DNA of 64,000 bases from HXMU1420-13 sp034669965 (lineage in GTDB: Bacteria > Bacteroidota > Rhodothermia > Balneolales > Balneolaceae). Where the stretch lies: positions 13,566-77,565 of the forward strand of contig JAXMOK010000014.1 in assembly GCA_034669965.1 (NCBI GenBank), read 5' to 3'. Made by a program: the position numbers and the translations under genes. Shown one piece after another: positions 18,501 to 26,833 of the stretch; position 1 is the first letter of the stretch; each line of letters starts with the position of its first letter. Under the pieces are notes generated by a model that was not told where the DNA came from, ran no database searches, and saw only the letters and a list, made by a program, of their open reading frames with translations.

Positions 18501-19776
18501 CCACCCCTTCTACCAACTGCTCAAAAATGGCATCCACATATTCCTGCGAAGTAACTCCAAAATCTTCGTTGGTAGCATTACTATTAGTGGGACGAAGTTC
18601 TTCTAAGGTGGATTGTGGGAAGCGATCAAAATCGTTGCCCGGGAATCCAAAAATATCATTTCCTTCGTCGTTCACACCAAGATCGAGTAAGGCAATTGCG
18701 CTTACAGTATTAATGCCGGGCACTTGCTCAGCTTTGCGAACGTACACCTGAATTTCGGTAATTTGGTAAGGCTGCAGAATTTGTTGGGGATTGGATAAGG
18801 CTGTCTCAAATTCTTGTCTGTTATAAAAATCGAGGAAAAAATGGCGCCCGTCTTCATAATCGGCCGGGCGTAAATCGATGCTATTTTCCTGCGAACCACC
18901 CGAAATACTTTGGGTATTGCTTTCTCCACGCTGTTGCGAAACTACAGTGGTAACCTTTAGCGGTCCGAGTTCCGAAACGGCTTTAATCCCAAAAAGTGAA
19001 CTCCCCCCTTTTACCAACGAGTTTCCCGTAGCCATCGAAACATTACCCATTTCGATGCTTTTGATAATCTCATCCTCGTAACCTTCATATCGGATGCTCA
19101 ATCGGTTTTCGAAATCAAACTGTCGTTCGGTATCCCAATCGGTTGCAATGGTAAGCTTGTCACCAATGGTTCCTTGAATATTTAACTGCAGGTTCTGATT
19201 GAACGTAGGATCAACTCGGGTTCTTAAATCGGGCGGCAGAGTTCCGTCATCCAACTTTTGAACCGAAGCACCTACATTCATATTGGCGGAACCGTTTACG
19301 CGAAGGTTCACTTCGTTACTCCCAAAAATGGTAGAAAACGCTGAATTCTCCCCACCCGGAACATTGATACTGAAATCAAGCAATCCACGACTCTCCTGTT
19401 GCTGATTTTTTGATTCCTGCACCAACTTGGCTCTTATCCTTTCATTAGCCTGTCGCTTCTTTAATTGTGTGAAGCCATTAAAATTGGTAATGGTAGGCAC
19501 TCTGTTTTTATAGCCTAAAACAGACGTATGAATGGTGTATGTATCAACAGAGTCCCAAGTAACAGCAGTAGTTATATTGCCACCGGAAATTGAATATAAT
19601 TTACCTGATGTAAGCTGAGGCAAAGTGCTTACGAAACCAACACGGTTAGCTTTAAAAATCTTTGTTCCGGCTGCAAGCGTATCCGGTATTTCTGTGGTTA
19701 ATACAGAATCTGCCTGTTCTTCAGCATCTCTTTCTTGTGCATGCCCAATACGTACTTCAAAAAGCACAGAAATCAA
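12532..19776 (-). CDS. sprA: SprA, outer-membrane translocon of the type IX secretion system
   Basis: Very large (about 2414 aa) outer-membrane beta-barrel through which T9SS cargo leaves the cell; also needed for gliding in motile relatives. Size is close to that of Flavobacterium SprA (~2400 aa). It is dominated by amphipathic beta-strands with repeated blocks such as GSANMNVGASVQKLDDGTLP, YEVDYSFGSLTILN and VEGVDYTVNYSLGYISM. The TTG at 19776 would give only a clipped signal peptide. The frame stays open upstream and encodes KHFFRFTGWFAVILLISVLF, a fuller signal peptide, with no ATG/GTG/TTG before it (ATT at 19830 or 19827 possible). The true start is therefore uncertain. Divergent from lptF. 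Confidence 0.93.
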   Translation of the reverse strand: MISVLFEVRIGHAQERDAEEQADSVLTTEIPDTLAAGTKIFKANRVGFVSTLPQLTSGKLYSISGGNITTAVTWDSVDTYTIHTSVLGYKNRVPTITNFNGFTQLKKRQANERIRAKLVQESKNQQQESRGLLDFSINVPGGENSAFSTIFGSNEVNLRVNGSANMNVGASVQKLDDGTLPPDLRTRVDPTFNQNLQLNIQGTIGDKLTIATDWDTERQFDFENRLSIRYEGYEDEIIKSIEMGNVSMATGNSLVKGGSSLFGIKAVSELGPLKVTTVVSQQRGESNTQSISGGSQENSIDLRPADYEDGRHFFLDFYNRQEFETALSNPQQILQPYQITEIQVYVRKAEQVPGINTVSAIALLDLGVNDEGNDIFGFPGNDFDRFPQSTLEELRPTNSNATNEDFGVTSQEYVDAIFEQLVEGVDYTVNYSLGYISMKSFINTGDAIAVAYTYSNPQNPAEVIQVGELDTQNSSRTYLKLLRPGGMTTQDRAWPLTMRNIYSLGVSGITQEGFELEIADTRNNIPETNLPGRAETLLADLGLDRQQTDGSIGSDNQIDFSGVTLDAGTGRIMFPYLEPFGDRIADVLQNSTNVADSVVEALSFRELYDLKPIDAKRSSKNTFYAISGSSKGGVSGSFVLQFGLVEGSVTVTANGVTLVEGTDYEVDYSFGSLTILNERYLAPGQEIEIEYENNQFAVIGQKNFTGVRAEYTISDDISIGSTFFKLKEQPLSDKIRIGNEPINNTILGLDAKANFETPWITRFIDKIPLLQTRAESNINFSGEFAQLRPGVAQTNAVQEAIDRGDLYSDEENGLVFIDDFEGAEYTINFSNPTRWNLASAPAAIPGLDEDADFFNGNAQTSIQTPQFRKDRADLRSQFSWYAIPRNISASQAQITPEVETIRINDIFQGRVVNQQETDRITSLDIFYNPNARGQYNYNYNLKDLLEMQPERTWGGMTAVIPTGQEDLVQNNIEFLEFWVQAILPEGQEPTGQEIDYEGKIYIDLGTISEDIVPNARLNTEDGLSTTINNLTEDDPSGQPRSYIPPTPPVPLGQFSTDQRALEDVGLDGAPNPGTFGAEDRNEGVLFQEFVDRMLDQYGASSPEYEAIATDPSNDDYVYYGETKVQDLPLKDRFYRLLGYHDGNTPESGGSENKTAITLKPDSEGLISSSSILQTNSYYQYELDFNPADVNGLDVGAPGTYIVDKIERDPYYKTWYLVRVPLKDFTRKYGEIESFQNISHMRVWMSGYQKPFTLRFATFEFVGSQWNKVDNLTESPATLDGFEVSTINIEENANRVPFPYRQPDGSIRAINRGAQIQTVQNEQSLVLSADALGPGEIHMVKKVYTGNLNLLNYSNMRMFVHGEGFDDRGDAELVIRMGNDLENNFYEYRQPVTPSIERDFRYDINDQGGLAADAEDIWLYDENSMNIIISALNVLKQNRNSVNFDPSQLFEQKGLLGEEGVEGAVLAIKGNPSLDKVSEIGLGIRNPYDPSDVNTPGVASLNAQFWLNELRVSGFDNEKGWAANAKSSVKLADFATLNANMTRRTNGFGGLESQFESRSVSEQFGYNLSSTINLHKLVPDRFGWNFPVTISTARDTQTPKFLPDQGDIRLTDFKDAVNSNENLSSEQKQDSISTRIEDIQTVNERFSINFSDISKRNSKSELAKYTIDNMRLSYVYNTGSAQNPQLQFQNKWDYQASVSYNLSLRRVKLFTPFGFTRNIPLVKVLSGFRMGYLPSSLTFSSGLTRNYSESRRRSLSDPTAIQPLQQSHNFTQRNNFGLNYNLTPSIPISFRTATNFDLANAGIENRNATGTDSLAFDVKPTFDVLQGIVSDTLTARRSTYQETYSASWRPNLSQIKAINWFTYSLSYGGGFQWNNSPRGSNLGASVSNNFQIDNSVKIDVEDILDRIGFISKMKETDGEETKDRKAKKDARSREAEQDLADSLRTPRPAPDLVRDFKYLGRKVFLAAFSMKDLSGSYKRTKSGSQPGYQGQSQIFYAFNTPGSNNYSPPFAYRTGFKDRISQEQLIDNLDGNTNVQLPANNSINDTFTAKTRINLFPNLTIDLDWSAAINNRSTTTITVTPEGEFSSVVSESGGYNSSVWAFGDGYEKLFRNQLKTAYADINAGSDVIADSLGNNDGRFVLNRNTLEADFRDAYLGSNVNGLGSKGLFVFPRPGWRINWNRFQEYLPFIGQFLSNATLSHSYRGTYKVDWALNTLTGEQSAQSLGSTFDIIDNRRRFEPTTLRAERRFSPLVKLSMTWESNLRTEFGYDRSTISTFAIASKRATETLSQGIDFSMNYTFRNVKMKMFPKIKNNIDLSLRGSYKNDTELSYKLDSDIGNALIPNAPTVLPVEDAEILSSRETGQKRINGTFSVGYKISASISSNFEYTYSRIQSNNIPTRTNHDIRFNVRIAISSR

Positions 19777-20038
19777 AAGGATAACTGCGAACCAGCCGGT
19801 AAACCTAAAAAAGTGTTTTGCCGAAATAATCTCTACAAGGTTGTGAACGTTTTGTAGCTGTGTTCTATAGGCTGACGTTTAGATGATACTTTATTAAAAT
19901 AGACGCAGATAATACCATATATTTGAGTATGTTGAAAGTGATTCGAGGCTAAAAGAGCAGTAAAATCAGCATCCCGAACTCACTTCATCAAATACGAATC
20001 AGGTCAACGAAAAGTATTCGAAATCATCACAAACGGCA

Positions 20039-21481
20039 TTGAATTTCTGGAAAAATAAAATACAGCTCGATTTACTACGAAAGCACGTAGGCCCTTTTCT
20101 ATTTTGCTTTTTTACGATGATGTTTTTGCTACTGATGCAATTCCTGATTTTGCATGTTGATAAGCTGATCGGAAAAGACATTCCGTTTAATGTCATCATC
20201 GAACTGATTGCTACAAATTTAGCCTACATGGTGGTTCTTGCAGCCCCAATGGCTGTGCTTGTTGCAACCTTAATGGCATTCGGTAAATTTTCTGAGTTGA
20301 ATGAACTTACCGCATTGCGAGCTTCGGGTATCAATCCCACCAGAATATTACTTCCTGTTTTAATAGCTGCTTTTATTTTAAGCCTCGGGTTAACTTGGTT
20401 TTCGAATAATGTACTGCCCGAAGCCAACAGCAAAGCAAGATCGCTTTTTATGGACATTCGGGTAAAAAAACCCGGCTTTGATTTAAAGCCTAATGTGTTT
20501 TACAACGGCATTGAAGGTTATACCTTTTTAGTGCGCGAAATTGATAATAAAACCGATAGCCTGTTTAACATCACTTTGTTTCAAGAGCCTGGGAATCTTC
20601 GAAAACGAGCCTATATAAGAGCCAACCGCGGTTTCTTAAAAAGTGAAGGTTCTGAAGGATTAACCCTAATTCTTGAAGAAGGTGAAATTCTCCGATATAT
20701 GGAGCGAAACAGAACTACCGGCGACGAGAATCTCGAAAAAACTAAATTTGGTAAGTACCGCTTAACTTTTGATCTCTCTGAGTTGGCATTTAACAGATCC
20801 GATCCAAACGGCCGTAGCGATAGCGACAGAACAATGAGTGCGCAGGCGATGGCGGTAGTAGTTGATACACTCCGAGATGAAATTGTGGATTACACCGTTG
20901 ATTCGTCGGATAACAGTAGTTTCGATTATTTATATGGCGAGGACGTTTACAACCCTTTTATTCCATTCAGAGAATTGAACTTCCGACCGGATACGGTTGA
21001 CACTGTGATTACTTTACCGGATGAGGCAGATTTCTTTACCCTTCAGTTTATCCCAAAAAACGCACATCAAAAGCGTATAGTTGATCTGGCGCGAACGAAT
21101 GTACAGCAAGATAATTCGTATTTCGAAAGTGTAAGCTCAAACTTGTTATGGCGCTTAAAACGGATAAATAAATATCTGGTAGAGATTCACAAAAAGGTAT
21201 CCATCCCAATGGCTTGTGTAGTGTTTGTGTTACTTGGCGCCCCGATTGGTATGATGACTCGAAAAGGGAATTTTGGATATGCTGCCATCATTAGTGCTGT
21301 AATTCTTACCATATATTTCATTTCGATTATTCAGGGCGAAAAGCTCGCCGATCGCTTACTTATAAGTCCTTTTTTAGGGATGTGGGCGTTCAATATTGTG
21401 TTTTCGATCGTTGGAATAGGAATGATCCTTCATCTTTCTACCGAAATCAGAATTACTAAACTATTCAGGCGCAGTGCTTAA
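20039..21481 (+). CDS. lptF: LPS export permease, LptF/LptG family (first copy)
   Basis: Inner-membrane subunit of the LptB2FG exporter that extracts lipopolysaccharide from the inner membrane. 480 aa: three N-terminal helices (FLFCFFTMMFLLLMQFLIL, YMVVLAAPMAVLVATLMAFG, ILLPVLIAAFILSLGL), a large periplasmic beta-jellyroll domain (~120-390), and three C-terminal helices (IPMACVVFVLLGAPIGMMTRKG onward). The coupling sequence ELTALRASGI, which meets the ATPase, is present. The periplasmic part is longer than in the second copy. The start is TTG; the frame is open further upstream to 19964 but has no ATG or GTG. It overlaps lptG by 8 bp. Confidence 0.9.
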   Translation: MNFWKNKIQLDLLRKHVGPFLFCFFTMMFLLLMQFLILHVDKLIGKDIPFNVIIELIATNLAYMVVLAAPMAVLVATLMAFGKFSELNELTALRASGINPTRILLPVLIAAFILSLGLTWFSNNVLPEANSKARSLFMDIRVKKPGFDLKPNVFYNGIEGYTFLVREIDNKTDSLFNITLFQEPGNLRKRAYIRANRGFLKSEGSEGLTLILEEGEILRYMERNRTTGDENLEKTKFGKYRLTFDLSELAFNRSDPNGRSDSDRTMSAQAMAVVVDTLRDEIVDYTVDSSDNSSFDYLYGEDVYNPFIPFRELNFRPDTVDTVITLPDEADFFTLQFIPKNAHQKRIVDLARTNVQQDNSYFESVSSNLLWRLKRINKYLVEIHKKVSIPMACVVFVLLGAPIGMMTRKGNFGYAAIISAVILTIYFISIIQGEKLADRLLISPFLGMWAFNIVFSIVGIGMILHLSTEIRITKLFRRSA

Positions 21482-22556
21482 GCATTTCAATCGATACATT
21501 TTCTTTAGATTACTCGCCATCACACTTTTTGTGCTGCTGATTTTCATCTTCATTTTCATAATGATCGATTTCTCCGAAAATAGCGATGACTTTACCGATC
21601 GGGGAGCAACATTTAGCGAAATTTGGACGCAGTACTACATTCCTTATATCCCAGAAATGATTCGTTTGGTGATACCTGTAGCCATTTTCTCGGCTGTGCT
21701 TTTCTTAACCGGACAACTATCTGAGCGATTGGAAATTACCGCTTTTAAAGCAGCCGGCATTAGTTTATATCGATTGGTTATGCCTTACTTTGCTTTTGCT
21801 ATCGTTGCGGCCGGGACCATCAGTTATCTCGATTCTTACATCATCCCAAAATCGAATAAAACGCGCATTACGTTCGAAAATCAATATTTGAAGCAGAAAA
21901 ACGAACGCATCGACCGAAGTGATATTTATCGTGAGCTATCCCCAAACAGCATGATGGAAGTGAACTATTTTGATGAAAATCAGCTCACAGCCTACCGTGT
22001 ACGATTTGTGGATTATGACAGCCTTGAAATCAAAAAAACATTGATTGCAACCAGCATGAGCTGGAACCGTGAGAAAGAACACTGGGTGCTAACTTCTGTT
22101 ACTGAGCGGGTATATTCCGATTCGGGCTATGTGCAGACAAAGTTTTCGGGGAAAGACACTACGCTTAACATTCTACCCCAAGATTTAGCTCGATCCACTT
22201 CCGATATTTATCAACTTTCGTATCGCGAGGCCGTTGATTACATCGCATCGATTAAACGAAGCGGTGCTGGAGGTGTGAATATTCCAACTGTGCAATACTA
22301 CGGTCGACTAGCCTATCCCCTTTCAATTATCGTAGTAATTTTAATCGGTTTTTCTGTGGCTTCGGTTCGTCGCAGAGGTGGCAAAGGAATTTATTTAGCT
22401 GTTGGGCTCACCATTAGCTTTCTCTATCTGGCATTCATGAAGATTGCGGAGCCTTTTGGGTATTATGGGGCAATTACGCCAGCAATGGCTGCCAGCCTGC
22501 CCCATATCACGTTTTTTATAATAGGTGTGGTTCTTCTTATTCGAACCAAGAAGTAG
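21474..22556 (+). CDS. lptG: LPS export permease, LptF/LptG family (second copy)
   Basis: Partner permease of the LptB2FG complex, 360 aa. Helices at LLAITLFVLLIFIFIFIMIDF, MIRLVIPVAIFSAVLFLTGQL, LVMPYFAFAIVAAGTI, then the periplasmic domain (~120-270) and three C-terminal helices (YPLSIIVVILIGFSVASVRRRGGKG, LAVGLTISFLYLAFMKI, ITFFIIGVVLLI). The coupling helix LEITAFKAAGISLYR is recognisable. It starts with GTG inside the end of lptF, so synthesis of the two subunits is linked. No LptB ATPase gene is nearby. Which copy is F and which is G is assigned by order only. Confidence 0.88.
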   Translation: MLKHFNRYIFFRLLAITLFVLLIFIFIFIMIDFSENSDDFTDRGATFSEIWTQYYIPYIPEMIRLVIPVAIFSAVLFLTGQLSERLEITAFKAAGISLYRLVMPYFAFAIVAAGTISYLDSYIIPKSNKTRITFENQYLKQKNERIDRSDIYRELSPNSMMEVNYFDENQLTAYRVRFVDYDSLEIKKTLIATSMSWNREKEHWVLTSVTERVYSDSGYVQTKFSGKDTTLNILPQDLARSTSDIYQLSYREAVDYIASIKRSGAGGVNIPTVQYYGRLAYPLSIIVVILIGFSVASVRRRGGKGIYLAVGLTISFLYLAFMKIAEPFGYYGAITPAMAASLPHITFFIIGVVLLIRTKK

Positions 22557-22570
22557 AAACTTTACGAGAT

Positions 22571-22891
22571 TTAAGCCTCGGGCTGTGGCCCACGGTACAT
22601 CGGAATCTCAACTTTCTCTCGGGTATTTATTGGCCCGTGCTCCTCTTCGAAACGCTGAACATTGTCGTTTAACGCATGTGCAAGTCGCTTTGCATGATCC
22701 GGAGTAAGAATCATGCGTTTCGCAACTTTGGCCTTAGGTACGCCCGGCATCACTGCTATGAAATCAAGGATAAACTCGGAAGGTGAATGAGTGATCATCA
22801 CCAAATTCGAATACGTGCCTGATGCCTCCTCGTTTGGTAATTCGATTTCTAAATTCTTGCCTGGTGTTCCTGTCTGGTTATTCTGTGCCAT
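22571..22891 (-). CDS. DUF3467 family protein
   Basis: 106 aa, no signal peptide. Matches the short DUF3467 family: LEIELPNEEASGTYSNLVMITHSPSEFILDFIAVMPGVPKAKVAKRMILTPDHAKRLAHALNDNVQRFEEEHG is the domain (only its pattern is needed: SNLV-x-hydrophobic, EF-hydrophobic-LDF, RMILTPDHAKRL). The biochemical function is unknown. It lies six bases below the PLP enzyme gene and is surely co-transcribed with it. Confidence 0.85.
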   Translation of the reverse strand: MAQNNQTGTPGKNLEIELPNEEASGTYSNLVMITHSPSEFILDFIAVMPGVPKAKVAKRMILTPDHAKRLAHALNDNVQRFEEEHGPINTREKVEIPMYRGPQPEA

Positions 22892-22897
22892 AATATT

Positions 22898-23881
22898 TTA
22901 GTCTAAAAATCCTTGTTCTTTCATCCATTCGTCGTTGTAAACTTTACCGATGTACCGCGTTCCTGAATCCGGTAAAATGATCACCATAACATCGTCTTCT
23001 TCTAGAGGATGCTCCTTGATATATTTTTTTGCGCCTGCTACTGCAGATCCACAACTCCAGCCAATAAACAAGCCTTCTTCTTTAGCCAAAGCGCGGGTTT
23101 CTATCGCCGATTCCTTATCGCCAACTTGAAGTACCGCATCAATGTATTCAAATTCAATAGTGCCGGGGATGATATCTTCTCCAATCCCTTCGGTCATGTA
23201 TGGCTTAATTTCATTTTTATCGAATTCACCGGTTTCAAAATACTTTTTATATACCGAACCCACCGAGTCTATACCAATTACTTTAATGTCCGGGTTTTTC
23301 TCTTTTAGAAACTTTCCAACTCCTGAAATGGTACCGCCTGTTCCCATTCCAGCAACATAATGGGTAATCTTTCCTTCAGTCTGTTCCCAAATTTCAGGAC
23401 CGGTGGTTTCGTAATGTGCTTGCAGATTCGATTTATTATCGTACTGATTTGGGTAGTAGCAATTTTCGGTTTCTTTCGCAATTCGCGCTGCTACCGAGTA
23501 ATAACTCTTCGGGTCATCGGGCTCAACATTTGTTGGGCACACAATTACCTCAGCCCCAAGAGCTTTTAATATGTCTACCTTACTTTTGCTTTGCTTGTCG
23601 GTGGTAGTAAAAATACACTTGTATCCTTTTGCAATGGCTACCAAAGCAAGCCCCATTCCTGTATTACCTGATGTGCCTTCAACAATGGTTCCACCTGGCT
23701 TTAATAATCCTTTTGCCTCAGCATCCTCAATCATTTTAACTGCAATACGATCCTTTATCGAATTTCCAGGATTGAAGTATTCAACTTTAGTTAAAACAGT
23801 GCCATCTGTGGCACCCATCACTTTGTTGAGCTTTACAATTGGGGTATTGCCAATGGCTTCTGTGATAGAATTCAGGTACAT
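22898..23881 (-). CDS. PLP-dependent cysteine synthase / cystathionine beta-synthase
   Basis: Fold-type II PLP enzyme, 327 aa. The Schiff-base Lys43 is in FNPGNSIKDRIA; the substrate loop is EGTSGNTGMG; the phosphate loop is GMGTGGTISG; the tail has FIGWSCGSAVAGA. Sequence flavour is closer to the catalytic core of cystathionine beta-synthase than to CysK: TEGIGEDIIPGTIEFEYID, DSGTRYIGKVYNDEWM and ALGAEVIVCPTNVEPDDPKSYYSVA. The regulatory CBS pair is absent. It therefore either makes cystathionine from serine and homocysteine or cysteine from O-acetylserine; sequence alone does not decide. Confidence 0.9.
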   Translation of the reverse strand: MYLNSITEAIGNTPIVKLNKVMGATDGTVLTKVEYFNPGNSIKDRIAVKMIEDAEAKGLLKPGGTIVEGTSGNTGMGLALVAIAKGYKCIFTTTDKQSKSKVDILKALGAEVIVCPTNVEPDDPKSYYSVAARIAKETENCYYPNQYDNKSNLQAHYETTGPEIWEQTEGKITHYVAGMGTGGTISGVGKFLKEKNPDIKVIGIDSVGSVYKKYFETGEFDKNEIKPYMTEGIGEDIIPGTIEFEYIDAVLQVGDKESAIETRALAKEEGLFIGWSCGSAVAGAKKYIKEHPLEEDDVMVIILPDSGTRYIGKVYNDEWMKEQGFLD

Positions 23882-23972
23882 GAAATAGGATATAATTTTT
23901 AAAATGAAGTAAGGCTGACAAAATTAAGAAATAAATGCACGAACAGACAGCCGAATAGTTCTATTTGCTGTG

Positions 23973-24878
23973 CTATTGTTTAAAATGATAGGAATACTCT
24001 CCTGAATTCATCCCACCAAAAAAGCCAATGCCATTTTCAACCACGCCCGAATCAAAAAGATTGTCGGTAGAAACATCTTCGCCATCTAGAAATTCCCAAT
24101 CGACACTTAAATGAAAATAACGGATGGTAATTTCATTGCTATCCAATTCTCTGCAATGCACAGTAGATGGCCAATATCTTGGATTTACATGAACATATCG
24201 TTCATCGCTTAATGGGAAGTGATCAAAAATTAACTGTTTTACACTCAAAAGTGCCGATAATGTATCTGTATTCGCAATTCGAGTTGGTGAATCTACCGTT
24301 CTTGTTCGTGCCCAGATTTTTCTACCATTATATTCAATCCCTGAAAACATGAAGATTTGCTCATTCTCTTTCACATTAGTAAATAAAAACGTGTGTTCTG
24401 TTATACACTCTGTATCGGGCTCACCAAAGCCGGTGTCGTTGTTAATGCCAAGTGTATCTACTGCCGGAACTGCTATACCGGGCATTGTTGCAACAGCCGT
24501 AGATTGTTTACCATCTGGGTCGGAGACCGAAATTTTGTATTTTTGTTCAGGCTTTAAATCTTCAAGGATTGGGAAATTATAGGTGTAATTTCCATTAAAG
24601 TTGATGATCATTGGATCTAAAATATCTGAATTTCCAGATTCCATATTCTCAAAACTCAGAGTCATCGGTTTAATATCTGCGCTATCCTGTAGTAAATATG
24701 TCTGAGTATTTTTCACACGTACTATATTCACAGAATCTTGCAAGTTCAATGCCCCGTAAATTGAAAAAGCATCTGTTCTGTCTTCGAATGGATCAATGGC
24801 TCTATTTTCGCAACCTGCGATAAATAGAACACCAAGAAAGAAAATTGGCAGCGCTTTAAATATAAATTTAGAATACAA
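23973..24878 (-). CDS. DUF4249-like lipoprotein
   Basis: 301 aa with a lipoprotein signal ending FIAGCENRAI (Cys23). Resembles the DUF4249 group: FEDRTDAFSIYGALNLQDSVNIVRVKNT, then PILEDLKPEQKYKISVSDPDGKQSTAVATMP, a fibronectin-like pattern, followed by a divergent C-terminal domain. In Bacteroidota such proteins often accompany TonB-dependent receptors, but none adjoins this copy. The start is TTG at 24878; no ATG lies upstream before the in-frame stop. Function unknown. Confidence 0.72.
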   Translation of the reverse strand: MYSKFIFKALPIFFLGVLFIAGCENRAIDPFEDRTDAFSIYGALNLQDSVNIVRVKNTQTYLLQDSADIKPMTLSFENMESGNSDILDPMIINFNGNYTYNFPILEDLKPEQKYKISVSDPDGKQSTAVATMPGIAVPAVDTLGINNDTGFGEPDTECITEHTFLFTNVKENEQIFMFSGIEYNGRKIWARTRTVDSPTRIANTDTLSALLSVKQLIFDHFPLSDERYVHVNPRYWPSTVHCRELDSNEITIRYFHLSVDWEFLDGEDVSTDNLFDSGVVENGIGFFGGMNSGEYSYHFKQ

Positions 24879-25019
24879 TGTGTTGATATAGAAAATTACT
24901 TGATATAGCTAAGAAAACGCTGCAATAATAAGCTATAAATGCCAAAAATTTACCTCCAAACCTGATTTTGTCAAAGTTTAATATAACCGTAAATTGAGCC
25001 AAAGAAATTCACCGAAATT

Positions 25020-25295
25020 ATGTTCATCGAGCAAAAGAAACCAAAAGACTACGACTGCGGCTATAATCTTGATCTAATGATTGCTGCCATCCCAAAATTA
25101 CCCGAAGGCGAAGAGAGAAATGCTTATGCAAAGCGTGTTGTTGGTTTAATCAAACAAAGCCACCCAACTTGGGTAAACCAAGACGGCACCAGTAAAGCCG
25201 CATGGGATTACCTTTACGAACTCGCCGACTTCGACCTTGAAGCACTTGGCATACACAATCCGTTTAATACCGGCGAACAAGACGACGCCCGATAA
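25020..25295 (+). CDS. Small conserved protein, DUF4290-like
   Basis: 91 aa, cytoplasmic, starting at ATG 25020. The pattern (DYDCGYNLDLMIAAIPKLPEGEERNAYAKRVVGLI, then HPTWVN and AWDYLYELADFDLEALGI) resembles the N-terminal half of DUF4290, a Bacteroidota family of unknown function, but it is about half that family's usual length. It is divergent from the lipoprotein gene and ends at a hairpin terminator before menF. Confidence 0.65.
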   Translation: MFIEQKKPKDYDCGYNLDLMIAAIPKLPEGEERNAYAKRVVGLIKQSHPTWVNQDGTSKAAWDYLYELADFDLEALGIHNPFNTGEQDDAR

Positions 25296-25297
25296 GT

Positions 25298-25327
25298 AAA
25301 GAACCTTTAAAAAAGGTGTTCTTTTGC
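25298..25327 (+). terminator. Hairpin terminator after the DUF4290-like gene
   Basis: AAAGAAC-CTT...AAGG-TGTTCTTTTG hairpin with a short T run just past the stop; isolates the small gene from menF. Confidence 0.6.
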
Positions 25328-25381
25328 TGAAAAGTGTGTATTTTCAATTTAGATTGAAAATTAAAAACCGATACGCTCGGT

Positions 25382-26833
25382 ATGCAAACAACGGCACAGC
25401 TTAGTCTTATTAAGTCATTCCAACGTCAGATATCTGAATCTGAGTTGAAAGTAGCTTTATCAGAGTCGTTAAAACAGAATAAAGCTTTTTTTTCTGTTTC
25501 GTTTTCTATCGAAACGGTAGATGTTCTGGCTGCTATCGAACAATACCAGAATAAAGATACTTTTCAATACTATTGGGAAAAGCCTTCCGATCAATTCTCG
25601 ATAGCTGCTGCCGGCGAGTTAACACGCATTATTCAAAAAGGCGAATTACGCTTTAGAAATTCTTCTTCTGCAGGAAAAAACCTCCTCAATCAAGTTTATC
25701 ACTTAAAAGGTATTGAACACCAAAATGCAACTGTGCATTTATTTGGTGGCTTTTCCTTTTTTGATGAAAACAATTCTTCAATATGGACAGATTTTGGTGC
25801 TGCATCTTTTACGCTTCCAGAATGGATGATTATCCGCGATGGTGAATGCACCATACTAACCAGCACAATCGCCATATCTGAAGCGGAATCGATTGATTCT
25901 TTACTCCGTCGTTTGCAAGATACTCTTGTGAAGTTGGAGCCGGTTTGCAATGTTGGAGAATACACCAACCAAAAAAGCGATCAACTTCCTGTGCCCTATT
26001 CGGTGGGTATAAATACCGACTTCCAACACCTACATTGGGTAGAATCGGTAAAAAGAGCCAAGAAATGCATCGAAGAAGGCACCTTCGAAAAAGTTGTACT
26101 TGCTCGTGAACTCAAGCTCGATATCACAAAACCAGTTAGTGAAACTCAAGTTTTACACGAACTGAGAAAGCAGTACCCCGATTGCTACTCTTTTTTGATT
26201 CGGCAGGATAACTCTGCTTGTTTTATCGGAAGTACGCCGGAACGACTTGCTGCCTTTCAATCGAAATTTATTTTAACCGAAGGACTTGCAGGAAGTACTT
26301 CCAGAGGGAAAAGTGCTACCGAAGATGCCGTGCTAGAACACAATCTTCTTCAAAGCACAAAAGATTTACACGAGCATGAAATTGTACTAGATGCTATCGA
26401 AGAGCGATTAACTCCATTTTCTGAAACAATTTCCCATCCTAAACGACCGGGTGTAAAGAAGCTTTCGAATGTTCAACATTTATTTACGCCGATTACCGCA
26501 ACTATCAAAGAAGGCGTATCTCGTACCGAGCTATTGAAGAACCTGCATCCAACACCAGCCGTTGGTGGATATCCACGTGAAAAGGCGGTAGAGTTTATTC
26601 GTCAACACGAAGACTTCGATCGAGGTTGGTATGCCGCACCCATTGGCTGGATCAACGCAAATGGAAATGGTGAGTTTGTGGTTGCCATTCGTAGTGGATT
26701 AATAAAAGAAAACGAAGTGCGATTTTTTGCAGGATGCGGAATCGTTCAAGATTCTGATCCCGATAAAGAATGGGAAGAAACGAATATGAAATTTATACCC
26801 ATGCTGAGCGCCCTCGATTATGCCGGAACGTGA
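25382..26833 (+). CDS. menF: Isochorismate synthase, menaquinone pathway
   Basis: Chorismate-binding enzyme converting chorismate to isochorismate, first step of menaquinone synthesis. 483 aa; the variable N-terminal ~200 residues precede the catalytic domain with ECIEEGTFEKVVLAREL-type core, FIGSTPERLAAF, LAGSTSRG, HEHEIVLDAIEERL, HLFTPITATIKEG, LHPTPAVGGYPREKA and GWYAAPIGWINANGNGEFVVAIRSGL. Placement ahead of menD supports MenF over EntC or a salicylate synthase. Its 3' end overlaps menD by 14 bp. Confidence 0.93.
   Translation: MQTTAQLSLIKSFQRQISESELKVALSESLKQNKAFFSVSFSIETVDVLAAIEQYQNKDTFQYYWEKPSDQFSIAAAGELTRIIQKGELRFRNSSSAGKNLLNQVYHLKGIEHQNATVHLFGGFSFFDENNSSIWTDFGAASFTLPEWMIIRDGECTILTSTIAISEAESIDSLLRRLQDTLVKLEPVCNVGEYTNQKSDQLPVPYSVGINTDFQHLHWVESVKRAKKCIEEGTFEKVVLARELKLDITKPVSETQVLHELRKQYPDCYSFLIRQDNSACFIGSTPERLAAFQSKFILTEGLAGSTSRGKSATEDAVLEHNLLQSTKDLHEHEIVLDAIEERLTPFSETISHPKRPGVKKLSNVQHLFTPITATIKEGVSRTELLKNLHPTPAVGGYPREKAVEFIRQHEDFDRGWYAAPIGWINANGNGEFVVAIRSGLIKENEVRFFAGCGIVQDSDPDKEWEETNMKFIPMLSALDYAGT

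Noticed and set aside
15011..18929. Several open frames antisense to sprA (up to ~90 aa)
   Set aside because: They overlap a clear 2.4-kaa gene, have no family resemblance and no ribosome-binding context.
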